Below, in pieces: positions 12,119 through 21,774 of a stretch of 64,000 nucleotides of DNA (within the stretch, counting starts at the first letter, position 1; the number at the start of each line of letters is the position of its first letter). The notes beneath the pieces were generated by a model, which saw nothing but the letters and a program-made list of their open reading frames with translations, made no database searches and was not told the origin of the DNA. This stretch comes from Ephydatia muelleri (Eukaryota; Porifera; Demospongiae; Spongillida; Spongillidae), in NCBI GenBank assembly GCA_013339895.1, contig JABACO010000001.1, forward strand, positions 29,683,847 to 29,747,846. Direction: 5' to 3'. The translations under genes and the position numbers were made by a program.

Positions 12119-12268
12119 GTGATGAAAAGATGCTTAAAAAAAAAGTTAATTAATACTTGGTACCATCAATTCAACAGGTTACTAATAGTTGTTATGAAAA
12201 AATTTCGTGTCAAAGGTTTTGACCAGCGTTTCAATACAATAGTGGTAACGTAAATAGTAGGAGAGAAA
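12119..12268 (+). promoter_or_regulatory. Conserved 5' block of 7TM copy A
   Basis: This stretch shares ordered words with the sequence upstream of copies C, E and F: AAAAGATGC, GTTAATTAAT, CAACAGGTTA, GAAAAAATT, TTTGACCAGCGTTTC and GTGGTAACGTAAATAGTA, ending directly at the ATG. It is likely promoter plus 5' UTR, because it is retained in every copy with an intact 5' end. No TATA box stands out. Confidence 0.6.
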
Positions 12269-13312
12269 ATGGACAATGCCTCCTATTGCAGCTTTCTCGC
12301 CGAACTAACCTCAACGAGTCTATATGCTGTTGCGTTATACCTTCCTATCTCTTTCATCTCTGTGCTACTATGTCTGGCGACCGTCGCAGTTGTTTGCAAA
12401 CAAAAGTTACACAAGACCCTGGTTTACCGTTTGGCTATGTATCAAGTTCTGAGCGCGATGGAATTTTCAATCCTTTGGATTATTGCATCTATATATATGC
12501 TTGTTTTCACCTTTAGCAACAACGAAACCTACGAGGTTATCATGACACCTGTTATTGTGCTAGACTCACTACTGATGGGGTCATCGTTCATCAAGCTGAT
12601 GTTCACTGTTTGGATATCGATACATCTATTTGCTCTTGCCGTATTCCATAGAAATTTGCAGAGATTGGAACGTCTCTATGTGGTGAGCTCACTTCTTATA
12701 CCACTGGCTGTCACTATTGTGCTACTGGGCATAAACCTTACACCTTGTCATGGCTATCGTACCTACCGATGGGAAGAAATCATATTCTTTATAATATTTG
12801 CAGTTCTCGTGATTGTCTCATTGCTAATGGTTGTCATGGGAACCATACTCAGCCATCGAGCATGTCGAAGGAGGAATGCTATTCTTTCTGAATATGAGAA
12901 ACAGCACAAGAAGGCGCTGCGTGAGATGTTACCTCTTCTCTTGTACCCAATATTCTTTCTTCTGTTTACAATGCCAATATTTGGCTTTGCTGTAAACGAT
13001 ATTGTAAAACAAGAATTGAACATTACATACGTGTCCTACAATACTACTATTACTATGACAGGATACAATCTGGGCTCATCTGAATGGTTTGAGCTACTTG
13101 CCCCCTTTTGGAGCTTCACTACATCTCTGCTGCTCATTTCTCATCTTTGTGTTGTCAGGTGCATCAATAAAAGAAAGGTTTCGCAATTTAGAAATAGGGT
13201 TCAGAGAGTCAGGCAGCAAAACAACACAGAAGAAGGATCGGTTACTATCAATGAGACCACTCGACTATGTCAAAAAAGTCATACTCACTTTTCTGCTCCC
13301 ACTGAAGACTAA
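12269..13312 (+). CDS. Orphan seven-transmembrane receptor, copy A (intact)
   Basis: An uninterrupted 347-residue single-exon frame starts at the ATG that directly follows the conserved 5' block. Seven hydrophobic segments are clear at about residues 20-43, 50-81, 92-126, 135-157, 170-195, 218-242 and 276-297. They are separated by basic internal loops (HRACRRRNAILSEYEKQHKK between TM5 and TM6). Extracellular loops carry N-glycosylation sequons (NET, NLT, NIT, NTT), and the 50-residue tail is hydrophilic. The topology fits a G-protein-coupled receptor, but there is no NPxxY in TM7 and only ERL near the TM3-TM4 loop in place of DRY. I cannot place it in a named class; ligand and coupling are unknown. 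It is the only complete member of a seven-copy local family. Confidence 0.85.
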   Translation: MDNASYCSFLAELTSTSLYAVALYLPISFISVLLCLATVAVVCKQKLHKTLVYRLAMYQVLSAMEFSILWIIASIYMLVFTFSNNETYEVIMTPVIVLDSLLMGSSFIKLMFTVWISIHLFALAVFHRNLQRLERLYVVSSLLIPLAVTIVLLGINLTPCHGYRTYRWEEIIFFIIFAVLVIVSLLMVVMGTILSHRACRRRNAILSEYEKQHKKALREMLPLLLYPIFFLLFTMPIFGFAVNDIVKQELNITYVSYNTTITMTGYNLGSSEWFELLAPFWSFTTSLLLISHLCVVRCINKRKVSQFRNRVQRVRQQNNTEEGSVTINETTRLCQKSHTHFSAPTED

Positions 13313-13424
13313 CAATGTTTGCCGAGCCATTGCCAGGGCAATTCTGGGTAGATGTTTACCCAACAAAGTGTGTGTTGATGTGAACAATATTAGTGTAATG
13401 TAAATTATTGTAGTATAATTATTT
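13313..13424 (+). repeat. Conserved 3' flank of 7TM copy A
   Basis: The sequence after the stop (CCATTGCCAGGGCAATTCTG, GTAGATGTTTACCCAACA, GAACAATATTAGTGTAATGTAAAT) is shared with copies C, D, E and F in matching orientation. It marks the 3' UTR and the proximal end of the duplicated unit. Confidence 0.7.
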
Positions 13425-13790
13425 GGGTCAGTTTCCGAGAAAATGAAAAGTGGCTATATATATAAAAAGTTATAAAAATGCTTCACGTTTGAATCGCTAA
13501 AACTCCGTAAAGAGTTAGACAATCAACTTCCTATTTCGAACACTTCGTGCCACACCACTTCTCTCTGCGAAAATCAATTTTGGTGTTTTACCCTTGCTCC
13601 TTGCCGACGTTACAAGGCATAGTACCCCGAGGGGTTCACAATCCAGGTAGCTCCCTGCAGGAATGTCCAAATCACTTCAAAATCGATATGCACGTACAGG
13701 AGTCCTGTCACTGTTTATTTCTGCAGATTGTTGATTTTTACCTTATCCGTTATGGAGATACAGCAATGCAAAGTAAAGTCCACGCATGTC
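13425..13790 (+). repeat. Interspersed ~370-bp repeat, copy 1
   Basis: Runs from GGTCAGTTTCCGAGAAAATG to GCAATGCAAAGTAAAGTCCACG and is about 90% identical to 52,417-52,780. The same end, in reverse, occurs at 21,094-21,150. In the other two copies this end adjoins a 32-bp stem-loop, which is missing here. Probably a non-autonomous mobile element; family unknown. Confidence 0.7.
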
Positions 13791-15000
13791 CAGCAATCCC
13801 GGACATGAATAATTGAATACCCGCGTCACGCGTATAAAATTTATTGAACGGGAAGTGAATGGGGAAATGTCTACTAACAGGCACGGTTCTTGTACGGAAG
13901 CTAAATCTTAAGTCTACCAGGCAGATTATGGTAGTAATAATAATAGACTGTCTTTTTCCCATTCTGATCTCCGTTAAAATGTGTTCAGTACAAATTAGAA
14001 ACGCAGTTTTGTGTTTATTACAGACTTTGTACATGGAACATGCCATTGTTTTGCTTGTTCTATTTATTTCCAATTACTTTGACAGAAACTTCAAGTCTAC
14101 CGGATGGAATATGAAGGCTGAACTATTGAGATAACCTTCAGATCAAGTCGTATATTTTTGAGACCTACACACAAGATTAGAATGTCACTTTAGTGTACCC
14201 TACTTCAAAATCTGGGGCAATATATGATGAATTATTCATGAATAATACGTCACGTTTTCAATGTACAATGTATTATGAGTAGCTGCCATAGAGCTAGAGC
14301 TGCCTGGCTTTGGACTTATTTAACATTGTAAACTGCAAGGCCGTACGCACACATTATCAAAAATAGCAGGACGTACCACTGCGTGACAACGTGCCGTATT
14401 CTACGCAGAGGGGGGTGGGGGGGTTGACGGTTCCCCTCCCCAAAGCGAGGTCACCTTCACCATTGAGTAAGTATACCGTACAGGGGTGGATAAAGGGCCT
14501 GAAGCGTACAGCCCCCCCTCCCCCCCCCCCCCCCCCCCCCCCCCTCCACCTCCGCTTTTCGTATCGCGGGTCTGACCTGCAAACCCCTCTCCTGTGTCCG
14601 CCCTTGTCGTATGATGCATGTGAACCAAATTCGACCCTCTTCCTGAAGGCTGCGTACGCCCATGGGTATACAGAGCTATGCCATACCTGCATACGTACAT
14701 AGCTGTATGCGGACACATATGCTGGTATTCGCGTACGCAGACCAGTATGCCACGCAAACACGTCTCATGAAATTAACCCGCAAACCAGTTATTTTTTTAC
14801 AAATGATATCTGGATAGCGTCCTAACTCTGCATGGTCGTGGTGGTGGTGGTGGTGGTGTGACAATGCAGCATTGATTTAACGATAATATATACGCATACA
14901 CTGCCGTTGCGGAATTGATACATTTTACGCGATCCGTTTCTTCGTTGTCCCTCCAGACGCGAGTGAAGTTTTTTTAATGATATTCATCAATCATCAATCA
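13791..15000. other. No gene; repeat fragment and poly-C tract
   Basis: 13,817-13,930 is the inverted partner of 3130-3225. A nearly pure C run of about 30 bp lies near 14,514-14,544, inside a sequence resembling GC-rich transposon ends (ACAGGGGTGGATAAAGGGCC). Open frames across it are proline/glycine artefacts of the tract. A (TGG)n tract is at 14,834-14,858. Confidence 0.5.
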
Positions 15001-15009
15001 ATCCTATAT

Positions 15010-15031
15010 TGAACCTGCTGCCGCAGGTTCA
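15010..15031 (+). promoter_or_regulatory. Short hairpin upstream of the RAG1-like gene
   Basis: GAACCTGC-TGCC-GCAGGTTC forms an 8-bp stem with a 4-nt loop, about 35 bp before the ATG at 15,064. It could be a 5' UTR structure or a protein-binding palindrome. No function is known. Confidence 0.3.
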
Positions 15032-15063
15032 GATAGTGCTTATTCAGTTTTTTGCTTCTTAAA

Positions 15064-17307
15064 ATGGAATCAACGAATCACGGAGAAGGACCAGTTGCCG
15101 CCAGCAAAAGACGGTATATACCATTGAGTGATGTGCTTCCACCTTTGGAAACATTGGTGGTAGCAATTGAAGGATCCGTCGACCCTGATGGTGTCTGCTG
15201 TCTGTCCATACCCAATCGTGTATTGGGTGACTGGGCAAATAATCGAGAGAAGAATACAAGCTTCGTAGCACTAGCAAACGAGTACATCGTGGACGAAGCA
15301 ATTACGCTGAATCCAGAAGCAGCGCGCTTAGAGGATTTACTTTACCGTAAATCACTTGGCGTGGTTTCAAAAGTAAGAGCTGCAAGAGGCGTGAATAGAA
15401 AGAATGCGCTACTTCGTTCCACCACGATAACTATCCTGAATGGTGAAACGATTTCTGCTGCGGATTTACAAAGCGAGCTAAACGAAGTTACCTATATGAA
15501 TGAAGAAGCGGATGCATTCATTGAAGGCTTGCAAGAAGAAGTGCAGGACCTAAAAGATGCGTTGAGTGAAGCCCAGGACTCACAGAACAACCCAGGAGGT
15601 AAGATTGATGCAGTCAGCAACCGGCATGCACGAAGAAAAATCCAAGAGGTGTCTGAACATGCAAACAAGGCGTTGGAATTTTTGTCTACTTATGGGCTTG
15701 TTGCAGAGTCGCTGAAAGTCCACACCACTTCTGGCAAGACGTTCTACATACCTTTCTCAGATGATGCGGCCTCCGAGAACGAGGACACTGTGGATTTGCG
15801 AGTTCTATACATTTTAGATAGGTATGGAGTAAGTGATGCCTTCTACCACGAACTTGCAATGCTTTTTAGCGAGTTACCGAGATCTCGTGCAGTTAAAAAA
15901 GCTCGTACGGATCTCAACCACACGATGCAACTAACACGCATCCCGGGACATGAAGGTGCCTATCGCTCTTTCGAACGGTCATTGTGCGAACAATTATCCA
16001 CCATGGTAAGCATGAATGTGTTATGTACATGTATTCTAATACTTGCCTGTATGCAACAGATCGCTCAAGATGCTACAAGTTTTCAACCTAACCAGAAAAT
16101 TAAAGTTAGGATATCTGGTGACGGAGCAAAGTTTTCACGGACGTCAAGCTTTGTTTTGCTTTCGTACGCCATTCTGATGCCAGTTGGTCGCTATCTGTCT
16201 GGAATAGGTAAAAATCTTAACGTGCCTGTGACTCAGCCTGAGACTCAGTGACTGTTTTATCTAGGCAACCATACCATCGCAGTTGTAAAAGGGGCTGAAG
16301 ATTATGACACCATTTCCACAGCTTTCGCTGCAACTTTTCAAGAAATTGATGGTCTTCAGCAGCTAGGATTTGTTGCTGTCAATGGCGTGAGCTACAATAT
16401 TGAACTTTTTTTTTTCTTCTGACATGAAGGTTTGTGATGTAATGGTATTACAGGCATGCACATTTATGTTTCGTATGTGTTACAGTTCATGCTCACAATG
16501 CTGGGCCTTAATGCAGCTAACTCCATTTATGCATGTCCAAAATGTACAGTGCACCGTGATTGCAGGTAAGTTACCAATACATTTGGCTAAACATGGTGTC
16601 AACCGATGTCACTATATAGGTGGGATGTGTCAAAGCCTGAATCGTATTACAGCACAACTATGGCCAGAACACTAGTTACCCTCAGGTAAAAATGCATGAT
16701 CCTAGCTGACTTAAGTAGCATATGTCAGTTCTTAAATTTCTGCACAGACGTGCCTTTGCCTCTCATGGCAGAACTGCTGCTGTACACCAAGGGTCAGTTA
16801 ATCGTCCACTGACTGCCATTCCAGTGGACCACATGATGATTGATGAGCTGCACCTATTTCTGAGAATTTTTGATGTCATGTTAAGAAACTTAATCAAAAT
16901 GTCAGAGCCACATACACAGCAGCTTGTGGCATACATCAGGAGCTGTGGAGTCTCATTTAATATTTGGGAATGTGAATCGAGTGATGGAAAAGTTGAATGG
17001 ACGTCGTTAACTGGGGAAGCCAAAAAGAAGGTTTTGAAGGTACAACACACCCTATAATTTATGTGTTCCAATTCTGCCTTTCCATATGCTAGCTACTTCC
17101 TTCCAAGATGAAAGATATCCCCTTACCAAATGCTTTTCTGGATGATGTAGTTCAGCTATGGAAGGTGAACTACTTCCCTCGATAGGCTAACAATAATGTT
17201 TTTTTATTCCTAAAAGGATTTTGAAGTTTTATACAACCTGTTGTCTAGTGAAACACCTCCACCAAATGCTGCAGATGACTTACATTTGAAGGTACACATC
17301 AACACAT

Positions 17308-17357
<50 letters not shown>

Positions 17358-17794
17358 TCTTGTGACCAAATCAGCTTACATTCAGGCTAAAAGATGGATT
17401 CAACTCTTTCTGCGGATAAAGAGTGATGGTCACCAAAAGAAATTTGTAACTCCTTACTTTCATGTCATGGTGTACCATGTTCCTGATGCCATCCGACAGT
17501 ATGGAAACATAAAACAATTCTCTTGCCAAGGTAAGTTTGTTAAGTTCTTAACATCATCTACATCAGTAACTTCATGTAGGTGTTGAGAAGCACAACGATG
17601 ACTCCAAACGAAACTATTTTTCAAGTAATCGTTGGGATGCTCCTGCAGAAATCATGTTGGCTGAGCACAGGCTGGAGTTACTACAACAGTATGCCAGAGA
17701 GAAGAGGCACTACACCAAACATGCTCCAGCATATTGGCATGAAGGAGGAATGCAAGAAACGCGATCTCAGATGCGAGAAACTTTAAAATACTAA
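15064..17794 (+). CDS. RAG1/Transib-like DDE recombinase-type protein, 10 exons
   Basis: Exons: 15064-16005, 16060-16207, 16265-16429, 16486-16565, 16620-16685, 16748-17039, 17093-17164, 17217-17291, 17386-17530 and 17580-17794. All introns are GT-AG, and phases match at every junction. The protein is about 732 residues. Residues 1-313 are an unassigned N-terminal region with a coiled-coil-like stretch (about 155-185). The core has D335 (ISGDGAKF), D416 (SSDMKFML), C435/C438 (YACPKC), IDELHLFLRI near 505, H639/H644 (YFHVMVYHVP) and E664 (GVEKHND). The spacings D-19-C, CxxC, Hx4H and H-20-E equal those of RAG1 D708/C727/C730/H937/H942/E962. One defect is visible: a T10 run in exon 3 (about 16,406-16,415) is one base too long, giving TGA. 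It may be a sequencing error or a real lesion. I see no terminal inverted repeats, so transposon and domesticated host gene both remain possible. Confidence 0.75.
17307..17356 (+). repeat. (CA)n microsatellite inside an intron
   Basis: About 25 CA units lie in the 94-bp intron between exons 8 and 9 of the RAG1-like gene, upstream of the acceptor ATTCAG at 17,385. Confidence 0.9.
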
Positions 17795-18332
17795 CTTTGC
17801 AGCCATTGATGTATGACAGGAAAATAAGTTTAAAAAGTACAATCAATGCACAAGTGAAGTGATGGGGGGTAAACAAAATCAGGTTGTCAATAGGACTGAA
17901 TGGTTGCTTTCCCAGGAATTAACAGTAGTACAATACCTGGAACCAGACAAAGGGATAATCTTGTTTGGGGATAAGAGGGGAGAGTTGCAGACAGGAGGCA
18001 GGCTTAACCTAATAACCTTAGACAAAGCTCCCTTTCAACATACTGTATGTTTCCCCATGCCCAATCTAAGCCTGGGAGGTATGCATTTACTTCCTAAATA
18101 AAAACACTCAACGTCCAGAGTCAGGCAGCTGCAGCACAGTATACATGTTTACAGAAAGGTGAAATAACTGCTCTACATGAGTAATTTCAGAGGTTGGTAT
18201 ACTTATTGCAATGTCTTTAAGTATAGCTGTCTTTTTAGTACAGTGTACACATCAACACAGTGTTTTGGACTACTGATATCATATTTATAAGAAATGACAT
18301 TATGATTCAGGCAATGATAAGAGTATAATACA
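17795..18332. other. No gene recognised
   Basis: This is the 3' flank of the RAG1-like gene, probably 3' UTR then intergenic. An inverted copy of its 5' flank was looked for by eye and not seen. Confidence 0.4.
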
Positions 18333-19089
18333 TCACACAATATACTTCACAAGACGCATGTACACTTTTTCCTCAAAGTATCTCTTCTTTAACTTTAAAG
18401 TACCATCTTCCTCTCTATTGAAAAGTTTCTTGGACCATCTTATTGCACTTTTCATTTCCACTGGAAAATGGATGCGACAACCGTCCCCAAGATGATCAAA
18501 AACTGTGTCCCAACCAGGTGTAAAAAAGATAGGATTGAAGTCTTCCAAATTAAAGGATTTGTAACCTCTTTTTGACTCTCTGCTAGTAACACCTTTGCGT
18601 CCAAAAAGAAAATGGAACACATCAATTCTAAATTCAAAAGATATAAATCTTTTCCGTCTTGTTCCTGTGGACAGTGAAAGCTGGACGTCCCTCATCATTC
18701 TGCTGACACAGCTTAGTACCAAGCGGGATGAAGGTTTTGGGACGTGAAATGTCCTAAAGAAAAGATTCTCTTACTACATAAAATGAAGTACGAAATCCAT
18801 ACTTTAAAAGATACGGTGTAAGATCTTTCTGCGCAACCCAGGAGGCATCCTGGATAGGCCATCCTTTCCACAAGACTAGGAATTCCTTTTGAGCACCCTG
18901 GTAAGGATTAATGATAGAGTTTTTACTAGGATTATGTCTACCTTTGTTCTTGACGTTACGATCCTCTCGACTGGATAATAAGCCATTGCGCGCGTAAGTG
19001 TGAAGGACGAGGGCTCTAAATTCTATCCCCTCGTCCCCCATCCCCTCGTCCCCCTTCCATGGGCGCTTGTAGTTACGCACCCTATACAT
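18333..19089 (-). pseudogene. Chromodomain protein gene of a multicopy invertebrate type, broken
   Basis: The upstream part (19,089-18,754) contains FLVLWKGWPIQDASWVAQKD followed by LTPYLLKYG, a good chromodomain core (aromatic residues and the WKGW..EDASWE pattern), a module that reads methylated histone lysines. Downstream, an in-frame stop near 18,756 separates it from DISRPKTFIPLGTKL (about 18,750). Two frames later comes RIDVFHFLFGRKG ... GWDTVFDHLGDGCRIHFP ... MRLVKYIV, ending at 18,333. I associate this C-terminal half with chromodomain proteins repeated in sponge-like genomes, from memory and without a name. At least three interruptions are present, so it is a decayed copy, possibly element-borne. 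Confidence 0.5.
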
Positions 19090-21000
19090 TATTGCATACT
19101 ACATAATACTATACTTGGAAAGTGTCATACGAGGACATCACGTTTACAGCGCTATTTGGACCACTACGATCGGAGAATATCTAGAGGTATGCAAGGAGCC
19201 TACACGATCGCCGTGCCGTCTGCATCAAGAAGGGAGGTGTAATTGTTGGTCATGTACCACGTGAATTAACAGCAATTCAGGTTAAATTCATCGATCACGG
19301 TGACGCTATCAGCTGCAGGGTGCGAGGGAGACCACAACAAGGACAAGGATTAGAAGTTCCGTGTTCCTATATATTAGCAGGAAAGAAGAAACTATTAACT
19401 GCAATGCAAAAGTACCTAAGCACACTGCATGTATCCATAGATAGTATGGAGTGATATGCAATGAACTGACTGTGTTGTTCAGTGCTATATACTGGCACGT
19501 AGCTGTGTGATGATCCAGACTCATGCCCAATGTAGTTACCATGAATACATGTACATGTATATACTGCAATGTTGTTTACAATGAGTTGCAATGTTTAGAA
19601 TGAGCTCTGCATGATGTTGCCTGCAGGAGTTCATAATGCTTGCATGCCTTCAAACATACACGGGCCTATGAACTTTTAATGGGTGTGAAAAAATAGTGCG
19701 TTCCAACTGATAATCATGTAGCGGGCTTTACGTGTACCACATGCATGTATCCACCTCATCCTGACTTAATTCAGCTGATCAATGTGAAAGCAGTTCAGGA
19801 ATTGATTCTCTGGCCGCGGCTAGACCATGCTGTGAATAAGGTCTATAAGTTGTCTGCACTTATGACCTATATATATTGTCTCTCTTGTTACTCCTGTACT
19901 ATAGATGTTTTGAATGAGCTCTGCATGATGTTGCCTGCAGGCGTTCATAATGTTTGCCTTCAAACATCCACTGACCTATGAATGTGATAAAATGGTGCAT
20001 TCCAACAGATAATCATGTACATGTAGCGGGCTTTTCCACTGTACTTTTGTGAACCTGATGTATAGCAACCAGTTATTTCAGGGTTTTACATGTAGCTGTT
20101 CATATGTGTGCATGATATGACGCTTTCCTATATATTTTATAAATCATAATTGTACATCTCCTTGTAATCAATCACACATGTTACACAACTGCTATGGACT
20201 TCCTATTTTCTGCGCATCATATACTACACATCAAGTTTGCTGTATGGTAAAATGCATATTGTGGGATCTTGCTTTAACTTCGTGTTTTATCCCCGAATCC
20301 CACGATTATTAAGACCCACCATGGATTTTTGCTGATATGACCAAATTGCACCTCTCATTAAAAACGATACAGATGGGGAAATAATCGTGAGCTACATGTA
20401 TACAACAGAAATTTCTCCATGTGCTGTTTGATAGCTTCGAACGCTTTGGCTTAAAACGTACTCGAACGAAACTGTAGAACACCATCGTTCCCGCCTGATG
20501 TAGCGACACCTCGTGTTAAAATACTCAATCGGTTACTGAGTTTCATGATTAGTTCCACTATTGTGTCGCGTGAGAAATGCACGAAATGAGACAATGTATC
20601 GTCAGAGATATATTATCTCTGGTATCGTACTATTTGAGAGCAGAAGTCTCGTGAGCAGACGACACATCAAATGACGCAAGGTATTACATAATGACATACG
20701 TTTATGAATAAAATTAATTATGCTCGGTTGTAATGAATTTGTCTTGAATTTAGTTCATGGATGCTTAATGTTCTTTTCATGATACACGTATATTATAATC
20801 AGACTGATTTTTAGCGAATACTGAACGTGTTTGGAATTCAATTTGAAAAAATTAATTTTAGTTAATTGATTTGAATTAATAATTTCTTGTCTTGCAACAT
20901 GATAAATCATTTAAAAAGGTGACAAATTTATTGGTGAAATCAGAATTCTCAAATCTCTATCACAACTTTACATATTCACTCATGTCCTCCATTTCTGGCC
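19090..21000. repeat. No gene; one ~310-bp-period duplication
   Basis: 19,589-19,733 and 19,906-20,034 are diverged direct copies (GAATGAGCTCTGCATGATGT, GCCTGCAGG(A/C)GTTCATAATG, ATAATCATGTA ... GCGGGCTTT). The rest is AT-rich without a recognised gene. Confidence 0.6.
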
Positions 21001-21003
21001 ATG

Positions 21004-21093
21004 GTTTCCCGCTCGAATCGCGCCTTTCTCAGTCCCACTCGGGAGAATGGAAGCGGTTCAAGGACTGAGAAAGGCGCGATTCGAGCGGGAAAC
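21004..21093. repeat. Perfect 32-bp-arm stem-loop at the end of an interspersed repeat
   Basis: The arms 21,004-21,035 and 21,062-21,093 are exact reverse complements (GTTTCCCGCTCGAATCGCGC ... and its mirror) around a 26-nt loop. The flanking 21,094-21,150 matches the end of the 13.4-kb and 52.4-kb repeats in reverse orientation. The homologous structure at 52,768-52,850 has one decayed arm. Confidence 0.85.
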
Positions 21094-21149
21094 GTGGACT
21101 TACTTTGCATTGCTGTATCTCCATAACGGAAGAGGTAAAAATCAACATG

Positions 21150-21345
21150 GGTGTGTGCACCTTTCCAGCACAGGACATGCTCACCCAACATGTCTCCACT
21201 GTACTCACACACCTCAGATGTGCTGATGTTAAAGAGCTCTGTGAGTGTGTTATGTGCAGTGTGCATACTACATGAGCACACCCACCATATGCTGTGCACA
21301 CTATGTGTACTCGTGTACTCACTGATGTAAGCACATCATAGCCAG
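21150..21345. repeat. Low-copy repeat block
   Basis: The GTGTGTGCACCTTTCCAGCA / CAGGACATGC ... GATGTGCTGATGTTAAAG block ends with CATATGCTGTGCACACTATG. It recurs near 24,950-25,230, 33,590-33,870, 42,600-42,800, 50,700-50,880 and 62,760-63,060 in both orientations. It is the distal 3' block of the duplicated 7TM unit. Confidence 0.75.
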
Positions 21346-21386
21346 TAGAGTGTACCCAATCACAACATACACACAGCTCAGATCTT

Positions 21387-21774
21387 TATTATCTTATGTC
21401 TGGCAACCGTCGCAGTTGTTTGCAAACAAAGGTCACACAAGACCCTGGTCAGACTCACTACTGATGGGGTCATCGTTCATCAAGCTGATGTTCACCATTT
21501 TGATATCGATGAATCTATTTGCTCTTGCCACATTCCATAAGAATTTGCGGAGATTGGAACATCTATATGTGGCGAGCTCATTTCTTATACCACTGGTCAT
21601 AAACCTTACAGCTTGTCATCATGGCAATAGTGCCTACCTAAAGGAAGAGGTATTTATTACATTATTTGCAGTTGTCTCATTGCTAATGGTCGTCATGGGA
21701 ACCATACTCTGCCATCGAGCATGTCGAAGGAGGAATGCCCTTTTTTCTGAATATGACAAACAACACAGTCACAG
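21387..21774 (+). pseudogene. 7TM family copy B, internal fragment
   Basis: TM1 end, an internal deletion removing TM2, then TM3 to TM5 (LLMGSSFIKLMFTILISMNL ... HRACRRRNALFSEYDKQH) are recognisable. The sequence then breaks directly into low-copy repeat (CACAGTGTACTCTACACACA). TM6-TM7 and the normal start are absent. It is a mosaic product of recombination between units, not a gene. Confidence 0.85.

Noticed and set aside
13089-13403. Second open frame overlapping the 3' end of 7TM copy A (also seen in C, E and F)
   Set aside because: It recurs in each copy only because the receptor DNA is conserved; hydrophobicity and the tail motif belong to the receptor frame.
14391-14761. Proline- and glycine-tract proteins on both strands
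   Set aside because: Artefacts of a ~30-bp poly-C tract in transposon-like sequence.
14969-14990. TTTTTTAATGATATTCAT shared with 42,236 as a possible element end
   Set aside because: An AT-rich 18-bp match without flanking similarity; chance is likely.
16400-16675. Independent small gene overlapping exon 4 of the RAG1-like gene
   Set aside because: It reads intron sequence and the wrong frame of the exon; the RAG1-like frame carries the conserved CxxC.
17795-18332. 3' terminal inverted repeat for the RAG1-like gene
   Set aside because: No stretch here could be matched by eye to the inverse of 14,900-15,060, so transposon status is left open.
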